From positions 1 to 34,853 of the forward strand of contig CALBSG010000148.1 in the NCBI GenBank assembly GCA_937927675.1: a DNA stretch of 34,853 nt, written 5' to 3'. Of this stretch, positions 1 through 7,268 are shown in pieces. Within the stretch, counting starts at the first letter, position 1; the number at the start of each line of letters is the position of its first letter. This DNA comes from an uncultured Paracoccaceae bacterium (GTDB lineage Bacteria > Pseudomonadota > Alphaproteobacteria > Rhodobacterales > Rhodobacteraceae). The notes under the pieces are model-generated. The model searched no databases, was not told where the DNA came from, and was given only the letters and a program-made list of their open reading frames with translations. The position numbers were made by a program, and so were the translations under genes.

Positions 1-244
1 CATCGCCCCGGTGGTGTCGGTCGTCATGCTGAACCTCGCCTATCTGGTCGTCGGTGTCGTCGTGGTCGAGGTGGTGTTTGGTTACAATGCTTTGGGCCAA
101 TACCTCGTGGACCATGTGACCAAGCGCGATGTTCCCGTGGTGCAGGCCGTGGGTCTGATCTTCGCCGCTGTCTATATTTTTCTGAACATGGCGGCCGATA
201 TCATCGCCATCGTGGCCAACCCGCGCCTGAGGCACCCGAAATGA
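1..244 (+). CDS. ABC transporter permease, DppB/OppB type (partial, 5' end outside window)
   Basis: This is the C-terminal 80 or so residues of an inner-membrane permease of the peptide/nickel (DppB) type; the reading frame is open from base 2. Two hydrophobic segments are visible, one around VVGVVVVEVVFGY and one around GLIFAAVYIFLNMAADI, ending in a short basic tail (ANPRLRHPK). This matches the usual DppB ending, in which the last helix is followed by a tail like DPRLR. The stop overlaps the start of the next permease (ATGA at 241-244), so the two are translationally coupled as the two halves of one transmembrane channel. The substrate-binding protein is presumably upstream, outside the window. 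The substrate cannot be read from this fragment. Confidence 0.85.
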   Translation, partial: IAPVVSVVMLNLAYLVVGVVVVEVVFGYNALGQYLVDHVTKRDVPVVQAVGLIFAAVYIFLNMAADIIAIVANPRLRHPK

Positions 245-1056
245 GACTTCCGCTTTCCGCCATTGTCGGGCTGGTGCTGACCGGGGCCTTCCTGTTCATT
301 GGCCTTTTCGCACAGTTCATCGCGCCCTATCCGATTGATTCCGCTGTTGGCGGCGTCTGGGAGGGGCCGTCGGCGCAATACTGGCTTGGCACTGACACCA
401 TCGGCCGCGACATCGTTTCGCGCCTGATCTATGGCGCGCAGGTCACGATCTTTGTGGCGCTTGCGTCGTCGATCTTGGCCTTTTCGCTCGGATCGTTCCT
501 TGGCTTCTTTGCCGCCGTGCGTGGGGGCTGGATCGATCAGACACTGTCACGCGTCGTCGATCTGGTGATGGCAATCCCGTCGCTGATCGTGGCGCTTGTC
601 ATGCTTTCGGTGCTGCCCCTGAATCTGACGGTGCTGATCCTTGTGATGGGTGTTCTCGACAGCACCCGCGTCTTTCGCCTGTCGCGGGCCGTCGCCATGG
701 ACATCACCGTGATGGACTATGTCGAGGCCGCGAAACTGCGGGGCGAGAAACAAGGCTGGATCATCTTCCGCGAAATCCTGCCCAATGCGCTCTCGCCGCT
801 CGTCGCCGAATTCGGCCTGCGCTTCATCTTCGCCGTGCTGTTTATTTCGACCCTGTCCTTCCTTGGCCTTGGTATTCAGCCGCCGCTGACCGATTGGGGC
901 GGCATGGTGAAAGAAAACAAGGATGGTCTGATCTACGGCAAAGCCGCCGCGCTGATGCCTGCCATGGCGATTGCCGCGCTGGCAATCTCGGTCAATCTTG
1001 TTGCCGACTGGATCTTGTCGCGCACCTCCAGTCTGAAAGGGGGCCGCGGTGGCTGA
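241..1056 (+). CDS. ABC transporter permease, DppC/OppC type
   Basis: This 271-residue inner-membrane permease is the usual partner of a DppB-type subunit. It has an N-terminal helix (residues 7-27), then the typical WLGTDTIGRD block around residue 50, then five more hydrophobic segments. The cytoplasmic coupling loop that contacts the ATPase is seen as YVEAAKLRGEKQ, the EAA motif. The C-terminal PPLTDWGGMV block is also diagnostic of the family. The start overlaps the previous stop by four bases. The stop overlaps the following ATPase start by eight bases, so the importer genes form one operon. Family assignment is secure; the transported compound is unknown. Confidence 0.93.
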   Translation: MRLPLSAIVGLVLTGAFLFIGLFAQFIAPYPIDSAVGGVWEGPSAQYWLGTDTIGRDIVSRLIYGAQVTIFVALASSILAFSLGSFLGFFAAVRGGWIDQTLSRVVDLVMAIPSLIVALVMLSVLPLNLTVLILVMGVLDSTRVFRLSRAVAMDITVMDYVEAAKLRGEKQGWIIFREILPNALSPLVAEFGLRFIFAVLFISTLSFLGLGIQPPLTDWGGMVKENKDGLIYGKAAALMPAMAIAALAISVNLVADWILSRTSSLKGGRGG

Positions 1057-2683
1057 TCCTCTCCTCTCGTTCAAGAACCTGAAGATCGAAGCAACGGCTT
1101 ATCCGCCGGGCGAGGCGCCTCGCCATGTCGTGCTGGTCGATGGCGTTTCCGTGTCGGTCGAAAAGGGTCGAGTGCTGGGCCTGATCGGCGAAAGCGGCGC
1201 GGGCAAATCCACCATCGGGCTTTCGGCCATGGCCTTTGGCCGCGGCGGCGTGCGCCTGACCGGGGGGCAAATCGTGCTGAACGGGCGCGATATTCGTGCG
1301 GCCGGGCAGGGCGATTTGCGTGATCTGCGCGGCAAAGAAGTGACCTATGTCGCCCAATCCGCTGCCGCCAGCTTCAACCCGGCGAAAAAGCTGATGGAGC
1401 AGGTGATCGAAACCTCGGTCGCTCATGGCGTGATGACCAAATCCGAGGCCGAGGCCCGGGCGGTGTCGCTGTTCCGCCAACTCTCGCTGCCGAACCCCGA
1501 AACCATTGGCAACCGCTACCCGCATCAGGTGTCGGGCGGGCAGTTGCAGCGGGTGATGACGGCAATGGCGCTCTGCCCAAAGCCGGATCTTGTGATCTTT
1601 GATGAGCCCACCACTGCGCTTGATGTGACGACGCAGATCGATGTCTTGGCGGCGATCAAGCGGGCGATCCATGAAACCGGGGTGGCAGCGCTTTACATCA
1701 CGCATGACCTTGCCGTTGTGGCGCAGGTGGCCGATGACATCCTCGTGCTGCGGCACGGAAAAATGGTGGAATACGGCACGACCGACCATATCATCAACAC
1801 CCCGAAAGAGGCCTATACGCAGGCACTCGTTTCGGTCCGCTCGATTGATCACGACGAAAAGCCGCACGCGGCCCCGGTCCTGTCGGTGCAGAATGTGACG
1901 GCCCGCTACAAGGGCACGAATTTCGACGTGCTGAAAAATGTCACGGTCGATGTCGCCCCCGGTCAGACACTTGCCATCGTCGGCGAAAGCGGCTCGGGCA
2001 AATCCACGCTTGCCCGTGCGATCACCGGGCTTCTGCCTCCGGCGCAAGGTCGCATCAGCTTTGCCGGGCGCAGCCTGTCGACCGACCTTGCCGGGCGCAC
2101 CAAAGATGATCTGCGCGAGTTGCAGATGATCTATCAAATGGCCGATGTGGCGATGAACCCACGCCAGACCGTCGGCACCATCATCGGTCGCCCGCTCGAA
2201 TTCTATTTCGGCCTGAAAGGCGCCGAGAAAGAAAAGCGGATTCAAGAGCTGCTTGACCAAATCGAGATGGGCAAAGGCTTTGCCGACCGCTATCCGGCCG
2301 AACTTTCCGGCGGGCAAAAGCAACGCGTCTGCATCGCCCGTGCCTTGGCGGCGAAACCGAAGCTCATCATCTGCGATGAGGTGACCTCTGCCCTTGATCC
2401 CTTGGTCGCGGATGGCATCCTGAAGCTCCTCCTCGACCTGCAAGCGCGCGAAAACGTGGCCTATCTCTTCATCACCCATGATCTCGCGACCGTCCGCGCC
2501 ATCGCTGACAAGATCGCGGTGATGTTTAAGGGGCAGGTTGTACGTTATGGCCAAAAGTCCGATGTGCTGACCCCACCCTTCGACGATTACACCGATCTCC
2601 TGCTCTCCTCGGTTCCTGAAATGGAACTTGGTTGGCTGGAAAAGGTGATCCAGACCCGCAAGATGGAATCGGCCGGAAACTGA
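1049..2683 (+). CDS. ABC transporter ATP-binding protein, fused double-NBD (peptide/nickel family)
   Basis: This 544-residue protein carries two complete nucleotide-binding domains in tandem, as in YejF or GsiA, and powers the importer formed with the two upstream permeases. Domain 1 has a Walker A motif GESGAGKST (about residue 47), a signature VSGGQLQR and Walker B VIFDEPTTALD. Domain 2 has GESGSGKST (about residue 313), LSGGQKQR and IICDEVTSALD. Each domain ends with the C-terminal region typical of oligopeptide-type ATPases. The start is GTG at 1049, inside the end of the permease gene; no competing ATG is placed as well. Domain 2 has Val where Pro is usual in the DEP(T/S) stretch, but keeps the catalytic Glu, so both sites look active. 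Confidence 0.93.
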   Translation: MADPLLSFKNLKIEATAYPPGEAPRHVVLVDGVSVSVEKGRVLGLIGESGAGKSTIGLSAMAFGRGGVRLTGGQIVLNGRDIRAAGQGDLRDLRGKEVTYVAQSAAASFNPAKKLMEQVIETSVAHGVMTKSEAEARAVSLFRQLSLPNPETIGNRYPHQVSGGQLQRVMTAMALCPKPDLVIFDEPTTALDVTTQIDVLAAIKRAIHETGVAALYITHDLAVVAQVADDILVLRHGKMVEYGTTDHIINTPKEAYTQALVSVRSIDHDEKPHAAPVLSVQNVTARYKGTNFDVLKNVTVDVAPGQTLAIVGESGSGKSTLARAITGLLPPAQGRISFAGRSLSTDLAGRTKDDLRELQMIYQMADVAMNPRQTVGTIIGRPLEFYFGLKGAEKEKRIQELLDQIEMGKGFADRYPAELSGGQKQRVCIARALAAKPKLIICDEVTSALDPLVADGILKLLLDLQARENVAYLFITHDLATVRAIADKIAVMFKGQVVRYGQKSDVLTPPFDDYTDLLLSSVPEMELGWLEKVIQTRKMESAGN

Positions 2684-2735
2684 TTTCATCTTGGCCTAAA
2701 TACTCCCGCCGGAGGCCCCATGGCCCCCGCCGGAG
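2684..2735 (+). repeat. 3'-end motif TTTCATC-N-TGGC-NN-AAATAC plus imperfect hairpin (copy 1)
   Basis: Directly after the ATPase stop codon lies TTTCATCTTGGCCTAAATAC, followed by a GC-rich stretch with an imperfect inverted repeat (GGCC-CCAT-GGCC flanked by CCGG arms). A near-identical 22-base motif (three mismatches) sits 11 bases after the mogA stop at 10572 and is also followed by a hairpin. Position and repetition suggest a dispersed 3'-end element, perhaps a terminator or mRNA-stabilising unit. It lies between the ATPase and the phosphodiesterase, so it could uncouple expression of the two. This is inference from two copies. Confidence 0.5.
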
Positions 2736-2747
2736 ATGAGGTATGAC

Positions 2748-3581
2748 ATGACAAAACTTCTTCTCATCATTCTTGATGGTGTGCCCTACCGCAATTGGCG
2801 GCGCCTCTTCGGGAACCTCGAAGGCTGGGTGGCACAGGGGGCCGCATCGGTGCATCGCATCCGTGCGGTGCTGCCGTCGACCTCTGCCTCCTGCTATGCC
2901 TCGATCCATACCGGGGTGCCGCCGCAGGTCCATAAGGTCTGGGGCAATGAGGCGGTGTATCGGCTGAACCAGCCCGACATCTTTTCCGAAGCCAGCAAGG
3001 CCGGGCTTAAAACCGGGGCGGTGACCCATTCCTTCTGGTCAGAACTGTTCAATCGCGCGCCGTTCGATCTGGTCCGCGACATTGAATATGATGAACCGGG
3101 TGGCCCTATCACGCATGGCCGGTTCCACACGATGACCGGTTACGGCAACATCAATCAGATGACGCCTTCGGATGTTGACCTTTTCGCCACGCTGACCCGG
3201 ATGACCGAACTCCACGGCATTGATTATGGCATCCTGCACACCTGCACCTTGGACAGCATGGGGCACCGTTTCTATCATGATTGCGAAGAAATGGACCACG
3301 CCTGCTATGTCATGGATGCAATGCTGGCGCCCTTCCTGCAACGCTGGCTCGACAAGGGCTATGAGGTGATCGTTACCGCCGACCACGGTCAGGATGAGCG
3401 CGGCCATCACGGCGGCACCGGGGAATTGCAGCAGGACGCGGCATTCTATTATTTCGGGGCCAGCGAAATGCCGGCCAAGGATGTGGTGCTGGACCAGTTG
3501 GCTTTGGCGCCCAGCATCCTGACGCGGCTCGGCGTGCCAGTTCCGGAAACGATGAAAGCGAAACCGTTCTTTTCGGCGTAA
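2748..3581 (+). CDS. Type I phosphodiesterase / nucleotide pyrophosphatase family protein (alkaline phosphatase superfamily)
   Basis: A 277-residue metal-dependent hydrolase of the NPP/alkaline phosphatase superfamily, which cleaves phosphodiesters or pyrophosphates using two metal ions. Visible ligands are Asp10 (ILDGVPY), a Thr45/Ser46 nucleophile position in LPSTSASCYASIHTG, Asp169 and His173 (LDSMGH), Asp212-His213 (TADHGQ) and His220/221 (GHHGG). There is no signal peptide, so it acts in the cytoplasm. I chose ATG 2748, six bases after TGAGG (2737-2741), over the ATG at 2736, which has no spaced ribosome site. It lies 64 bases after the ABC ATPase on the same strand, suggesting that it acts on the imported compound (inference). 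The substrate is unknown; nucleotides and glycerophosphodiesters are candidates. Confidence 0.85.
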   Translation: MTKLLLIILDGVPYRNWRRLFGNLEGWVAQGAASVHRIRAVLPSTSASCYASIHTGVPPQVHKVWGNEAVYRLNQPDIFSEASKAGLKTGAVTHSFWSELFNRAPFDLVRDIEYDEPGGPITHGRFHTMTGYGNINQMTPSDVDLFATLTRMTELHGIDYGILHTCTLDSMGHRFYHDCEEMDHACYVMDAMLAPFLQRWLDKGYEVIVTADHGQDERGHHGGTGELQQDAAFYYFGASEMPAKDVVLDQLALAPSILTRLGVPVPETMKAKPFFSA

Positions 3582-3594
3582 CATTTCGTGTGGT

Positions 3595-3629
3595 TTCGCC
3601 GTCTCTTCGTGGCACCGAAGAGCGGCGAA
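3595..3629. terminator. Bidirectional hairpin between convergent genes
   Basis: A 14-base-pair stem with one bulged T: TTCGCCG (3595-3601), T, CTCTTCG (3603-3609), a six-base loop, then CGAAGAG and CGGCGAA (3616-3629). It sits between the convergent stops of the phosphodiesterase (3581) and the aldolase-like gene (3644). There is no clear T tract on either strand, so it is terminator-like rather than a textbook intrinsic terminator. Confidence 0.7.
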
Positions 3630-3643
3630 GCCGACGATGAGGG

Positions 3644-4393
3644 TCAGGCCGCGTAGGTTGCGCCTTCCTCGTCGAGAATGGCTTTCATTTCGCTGAGATG
3701 CGCCTCGGCAAAGCCGGGGTAAGCTTCCCATTCCCTTGCGGTCTTCTCGGCGATGGCGTCGGGCAGGACCCGAAGGGCCTGTCCGGTCTGCAAGGCGCGG
3801 ATATAGGTTTCTGCAGCACGTTCGAAATAATACAGTCGGTTGAATGCCTCGGCCACAGTCTGGCCGATGATCAGGACGCCATGATTGCCCATCACCATGG
3901 TGGTCACCTTCGGGTCCGACAGCATTTCCGCGCAGCGCGCCCCTTCTTCCTCAAAGGCCATGCCGCCGTAATGGTCATCCACCACATGGCGGCCAAAGAA
4001 CATGGCGGTGTTCTGGTCAATCGCCGGCAGGCGCGAATCGGCGAGGCTGGCCAGCACGGTGGCGTGAATGGAATGAACGTGCATTACGCAACGGGCATGG
4101 GGCAGGGCGCGGTGGATGGACCCGTGCAGACCCCAGGCGGTCGGGTCCGGCGCGTCGGGGCGCGCCATCGTATTCGGGTCATTCGCATCAATCTCGACAA
4201 GGCTGGACGCCGTGATCCGGCTGAAATGCCGGCCGTTCGGATTGATGAGGAACCGGGTGCCGTCCCCGTTCACCGCCAGCGAAAAGTGGTTCGCCACGGC
4301 CTCATGCATGTTCAGCCGCGCGGTCCAGCGAAAGGCGGCGGCCATGTCCACACGTTCGGCCCAATGGGTCAGGTTGGCGATGGGCTTGTTCAT
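3644..4393 (-). CDS. Class II aldolase/adducin family protein
   Basis: A 249-residue single-domain protein of the class II aldolase/adducin fold, whose members use a zinc ion to cleave or epimerise sugar phosphates or related hydroxy acids. The zinc ligands are visible as His105 and His107 (MHVHS) and His171 (GNHGVL). Aligned by eye with fuculose-1-phosphate aldolase, the catalytic Glu that precedes the HxH pair is replaced: the segment reads PTAWGLHG (residues 84-91), with Ala at the Glu position. The chemistry may therefore differ from a classical aldolase. Its start overlaps the stop of the upstream esterase gene (ATGA), so the two are co-translated. The substrate is not evident. Confidence 0.85.
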   Translation of the reverse strand: MNKPIANLTHWAERVDMAAAFRWTARLNMHEAVANHFSLAVNGDGTRFLINPNGRHFSRITASSLVEIDANDPNTMARPDAPDPTAWGLHGSIHRALPHARCVMHVHSIHATVLASLADSRLPAIDQNTAMFFGRHVVDDHYGGMAFEEEGARCAEMLSDPKVTTMVMGNHGVLIIGQTVAEAFNRLYYFERAAETYIRALQTGQALRVLPDAIAEKTAREWEAYPGFAEAHLSEMKAILDEEGATYAA

Positions 4394-5298
4394 GGCTGCT
4401 CTCTTTTCGCAAAGTGGGAAATGGCATCGACGATGCGGGTGAAACTGGCGGCGGCGCGGGGCACGGTCGCGCGGGCCCGCAGATAGCCGTGAACAAGACC
4501 GGCTTCCTGCACCCAGTCTGCCCGGCCCCCGGCCGCGGTGATGCGGGCGGCATAATCACGGGCGTCATCGGCCAAGGGGTCACATTCGGCGCTGATCGCC
4601 AAGGTTGGTGGCAGGCCCGAAAAGTCGCGGTCGCGCAGGGGATGTACGGTCGGGTCATCCTCGGGCGGCGGGCCGCCATGGCGGATGTTCTTGTAAAACA
4701 ACACATCATCCCGGCTGAGCATCGGGGCAAAAGCATGGGTCAGATAGCTGCCCTTGTTCACATCGCCGCCAAGGCCGGGGTAGATCAGCACCTGGCCCAA
4801 AATCTGTGTCGCGCTGCCCCGCATGGCATGGCTGGCCGCGGCGGCCAGATTTCCACCCGCAGAATCCCCCGCCAAAACCACGGGCCCCGGCACAGCCCGG
4901 ATGACGGCGCACACATCGTCAAAGGCGGCCGGGTGCAGATGTTCGGGCGACAGCCGATAGTCGACCGCGATCACTTGCAACCCGGTGCGGTCGCAAATCT
5001 CAGCGCAAACATCGTCGTGGCTGTGCAGGCCGCCCACCACATAACCGCCGCCGTGCAGATAGATCACCGTCGGTGTCGCCCCGGCATAGACACGGCAGGG
5101 GACGCCCGCAATCGCCTCATCGCGGGCAGTCAGGCCCGGCGGATAGCCACGGTGAAACACCCGACACATGCGATCATAGATCGCGCGTTGGTCGGCGATG
5201 GTCAGACTGGCCGTATCCGGCGGATAGGCCGCGTTGGTGGCCTCGATAAAGGCCCAAGTCGGGGCGTCGATAAGAGTTTCGTAATCAACGTCTGTCAT
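4390..5298 (-). CDS. Alpha/beta hydrolase, HSL-type esterase
   Basis: A 302-residue alpha/beta-hydrolase of the hormone-sensitive-lipase family, which hydrolyses short-chain esters or lactones. The oxyanion-hole motif HGGG is at residues 82-85, the nucleophile Ser146 lies in GDSAGG, and the rest of the triad is probably Asp240 (AECDPLADD) and His270 (LVHGYLR). There is no signal peptide, so it is cytoplasmic. It is the first gene of a two-gene leftward operon with the class II aldolase-like protein, with a four-base overlap. Together they could open an ester or lactone and then act on the product (inference). It converges on the phosphodiesterase/ABC importer genes. Confidence 0.88.
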   Translation of the reverse strand: MTDVDYETLIDAPTWAFIEATNAAYPPDTASLTIADQRAIYDRMCRVFHRGYPPGLTARDEAIAGVPCRVYAGATPTVIYLHGGGYVVGGLHSHDDVCAEICDRTGLQVIAVDYRLSPEHLHPAAFDDVCAVIRAVPGPVVLAGDSAGGNLAAAASHAMRGSATQILGQVLIYPGLGGDVNKGSYLTHAFAPMLSRDDVLFYKNIRHGGPPPEDDPTVHPLRDRDFSGLPPTLAISAECDPLADDARDYAARITAAGGRADWVQEAGLVHGYLRARATVPRAAASFTRIVDAISHFAKREQP

Positions 5299-5476
5299 GT
5301 TGGGGTCCGGGACGATGCAACGGGCTAGTGGCGGCCCACCCCCAGCATGACGTCAAAGCTGGAACGCGGCAATGGCCAAGGATTGGCGGAATTAATCATA
5401 AGCTTGCCAGAAATTGTTCCGAATTCGGGCACAATTGGCTGGCATCTCTGAAGCATGGGTTAACGGGGCAATCACG

Positions 5477-5914
5477 ATGAATCTCTTCAACTCTTTTGAT
5501 CATCAGCAATCCACCGTGGTCGGGTTCGGTATTCGGGCATTGCTTATCTCTGATCGCGGTACGAACAGCCCCCTGATGCAACGGCTTGCCGGGCTTGGCT
5601 GTCGGGTTGAGGTCATCGAAGACGTCTATTCCGCGCTTGATTGGGTGGTGGATGGCCCAGATGAGCCGGAATTGATCGTGATGGATTGTGATTTTGCCGG
5701 CGGCCTTGCCTTGGGCAAACGGGCGCATGCGCTGTTGAAAGCGGCGGGACGCTGTATTCCGACGGTGCTTATCAGTCGTGAAACGTCGGAACAGCAGTTC
5801 CCGACCTGCCGCTATGAACCGACAGTCCTGCGTGCGCCGTTCAGCTCGGTCGCTCTGCGTGTCGGCTTCGAACATGCCTTGCAAGAGCGGCTGCTGTTCG
5901 CCCGCGCGAGCTGA
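5477..5914 (+). CDS. Degenerate receiver-domain (pseudo-receiver) protein
   Basis: A 145-residue protein with the outline of a response-regulator receiver domain and no output domain. Strand 1 reads IRALLISDRG, strand 3 reads PELIVMDCDF with Asp70 at the phospho-acceptor position, and strand 5 reads PTVLRAPFSS. Two of the usual active-site features are altered. The first-strand acidic pair is Ser25-Asp26 instead of two acids, and the strand-5 Lys of a KPF motif is replaced by Ala120 in RAPF. Phosphorylation is therefore doubtful, and a protein-docking role is possible. ATG 5477 is preferred; an upstream TTG at 5414 would add 21 residues with no family resemblance. A strong terminator follows. 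Confidence 0.7.
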   Translation: MNLFNSFDHQQSTVVGFGIRALLISDRGTNSPLMQRLAGLGCRVEVIEDVYSALDWVVDGPDEPELIVMDCDFAGGLALGKRAHALLKAAGRCIPTVLISRETSEQQFPTCRYEPTVLRAPFSSVALRVGFEHALQERLLFARAS

Positions 5915-5927
5915 TCCTCAAATGAAA

Positions 5928-5953
5928 AAGGGGCGGGCCATGGCCCACCCCTT
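5928..5953. terminator. Intrinsic terminator between convergent genes
   Basis: The stem is AAGGGG-C-GGGCC (5928-5939) pairing with GGCCC-A-CCCCTT (5942-5953) across a two-base centre, with a C/A mismatch. A run of A precedes it on the plus strand, which serves as the T tract for leftward transcription of the cold-shock gene ending at 5977. It ends both that gene and the pseudo-receiver gene. Confidence 0.8.
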
Positions 5954-5976
5954 CCGACTTTCGTCTCGTCGATAAA

Positions 5977-6183
5977 TCAGGCCAGAGCCAGATTGGTCGC
6001 CGATTCGCGGCCGTCACGGCCAGCTTCGATGTCGAACGTGACCGGCTGGCCGTCCTTCAGCGAACGCAGACCAGCGCGCTCCAGCGCGGTGATGTGAACG
6101 AAAACGTCCTTTTTGCCGCCTTCCGGGGCGATAAAGCCGTAGCCTTTGGTTTCATTGAACCATTTCACGGTGCCCTTAGCCAT
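5977..6183 (-). CDS. cspA: Cold-shock protein, CspA family
   Basis: A 68-residue single cold-shock domain, a small RNA and single-stranded DNA binding barrel that melts mRNA structure. RNP1 is seen as KGYGFI (after WFNET) and RNP2 as VFVHI. Length and end match typical alphaproteobacterial CspA proteins. I chose the ATG at 6183 because AGGAGA lies seven bases upstream (6191-6196) and MAKGTVKWFN is the family's usual start; an in-frame ATG six codons upstream lies before the ribosome site. The leader is long, which would fit the family's post-transcriptional control if the promoter proposed at 6304-6333 is right. Confidence 0.95.
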   Translation of the reverse strand: MAKGTVKWFNETKGYGFIAPEGGKKDVFVHITALERAGLRSLKDGQPVTFDIEAGRDGRESATNLALA

Positions 6184-6303
6184 CGTGATGTCTCCTGTCA
6201 TAATGCCACCCGCGAAATTGCAGCGGCCCGGCCAGTCAGCTATTGGTCGAATGCTGTGGCCGAAAACGGAGACAGAGATCGAGAAGAGATAACCTAGCTC
6301 GCG

Positions 6304-6333
6304 TTATATGAGGGCTAAAGGCTTTTGGATCAA
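6304..6333 (-). promoter_or_regulatory. Candidate cspA promoter with long 5' leader
   Basis: On the minus strand TTGATC (6328-6333) is followed after 18 bases by ATATAA (6304-6309). This is a reasonable sigma-70-type pair in a locally AT-richer stretch. It would give a leader of roughly 110-120 bases before the cspA start, as is common for cold-shock mRNAs. No experimental start is known to me. Confidence 0.4.
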
Positions 6334-6376
6334 GGGCTATCTCAGCCCCCTCGCCCGCGCCTGACTGGACGGGGAC

Positions 6377-6574
6377 TTAGGCGTGTTCTGCGTCGAATTG
6401 CGGTTCCGAAGCCCGCAGGGTCATGGCAAGGGCAACCAGCAGCGCGGCAACGGCAATGCCCCCCAGCGACCACAGGGCAAATGCGAAGACCCAGCTGACA
6501 TTGAACAGGATCAGCGCGGTCAAAGCCGAGATGAACCCAGCGGTTCCGCCGAAAATCAGTGCGACTGCTGCCAT
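6377..6574 (-). CDS. Small two-helix membrane protein, unknown function
   Basis: A 65-residue protein made almost entirely of two hydrophobic segments (about residues 5-27 and 29-52), ending in a short acidic tail (SEPQFDAEHA). The start is well supported: AGGAGGT (6579-6585) lies four bases upstream of the ATG. I recognise no family. It lies between recR and cspA on the same strand, with about 95 bases separating it from recR, so it may have its own transcript. The strong ribosome site and clean reading frame argue that it is real. Confidence 0.7.
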   Translation of the reverse strand: MAAVALIFGGTAGFISALTALILFNVSWVFAFALWSLGGIAVAALLVALAMTLRASEPQFDAEHA

Positions 6575-6668
6575 CGTGACCTCCTATGTGCTGATGATCC
6601 TTGATCAGACCAGATTGGGGCAAGAACGTGGCAGAAGCGGGGAGAGTTTGTGGGCCGGCCGATCGCCG

Positions 6669-7265
6669 TCAGAATTTGCGCCGGGCCCGCAGGGCGGCGC
6701 CGATGGTGCCGTCGTCAAGATAATCCAACTCGCCGCCGACCGGTACGCCTTGGGCAAGGCTGGTGATCTGCGCCGCAGTGCCCGCCAAAGCGTCGGCGAT
6801 ATAATGCGCCGTGGTCTGGCCGTCGACGGTCGCGTTCAGCGCCAGAATAACCTCACGGCTGCCTTCATCGGCCACCCGTGCCGCCAGACGCGGGATGCCC
6901 AGTTCCTCTGGTCCAATCGAATCCAGCGCGGAAAGTGTGCCACCCAGAACGTGATAGCGCCCCTTGAAGGATTGCCCGCGCTCCATAGCCCAAAGGTCAG
7001 CGACATCTTCCACCACACAAATTTCGCCCGTGGCGCGGGCCGGGTCGGCACAGATCGGGCATAGATCCGCCGTGCCGATATTGCCGCAGACGGTGCAGTC
7101 GCGGGCATTCAGGGCGACGGTTGCCATGGCTTGGGCCAGAGGGGCCATCAGCTGCCCGCGCTTTTTCAACAGCGCCAAGACCGCGCGCCGGGCCGAGCGC
7201 GGACCGAGGCCCGGCAAGCGGGCCATCAGTTCGATCAGGGCTTCGATGTCACGGGTGCCGTCCAT
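6669..7265 (-). CDS. recR: Recombination mediator RecR
   Basis: A 198-residue RecR, which with RecO and RecF loads RecA onto gapped DNA. Domains in order are an N-terminal helix-hairpin-helix (LPGLGPRSARRA, about residues 17-28), a C4 zinc finger (Cys57, Cys60, Cys69, Cys72), a Toprim domain beginning ICVVEDVADLWAMERG, and a C-terminal Walker-like segment. Length equals the family norm. It starts three bases after the ybaB stop, so it is the last gene of a dnaX-ybaB-recR operon, a widely conserved arrangement. No strong ribosome site is seen, consistent with translational coupling. Confidence 0.97.
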   Translation of the reverse strand: MDGTRDIEALIELMARLPGLGPRSARRAVLALLKKRGQLMAPLAQAMATVALNARDCTVCGNIGTADLCPICADPARATGEICVVEDVADLWAMERGQSFKGRYHVLGGTLSALDSIGPEELGIPRLAARVADEGSREVILALNATVDGQTTAHYIADALAGTAAQITSLAQGVPVGGELDYLDDGTIGAALRARRKF

Positions 7266-7268
7266 CGC

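Noticed and set aside
992..2689. A 565-residue minus-strand open frame across the double ATPase gene
   Set aside because: It is antisense to clear Walker and signature motifs, with shadow-type composition and no recognisable domain.
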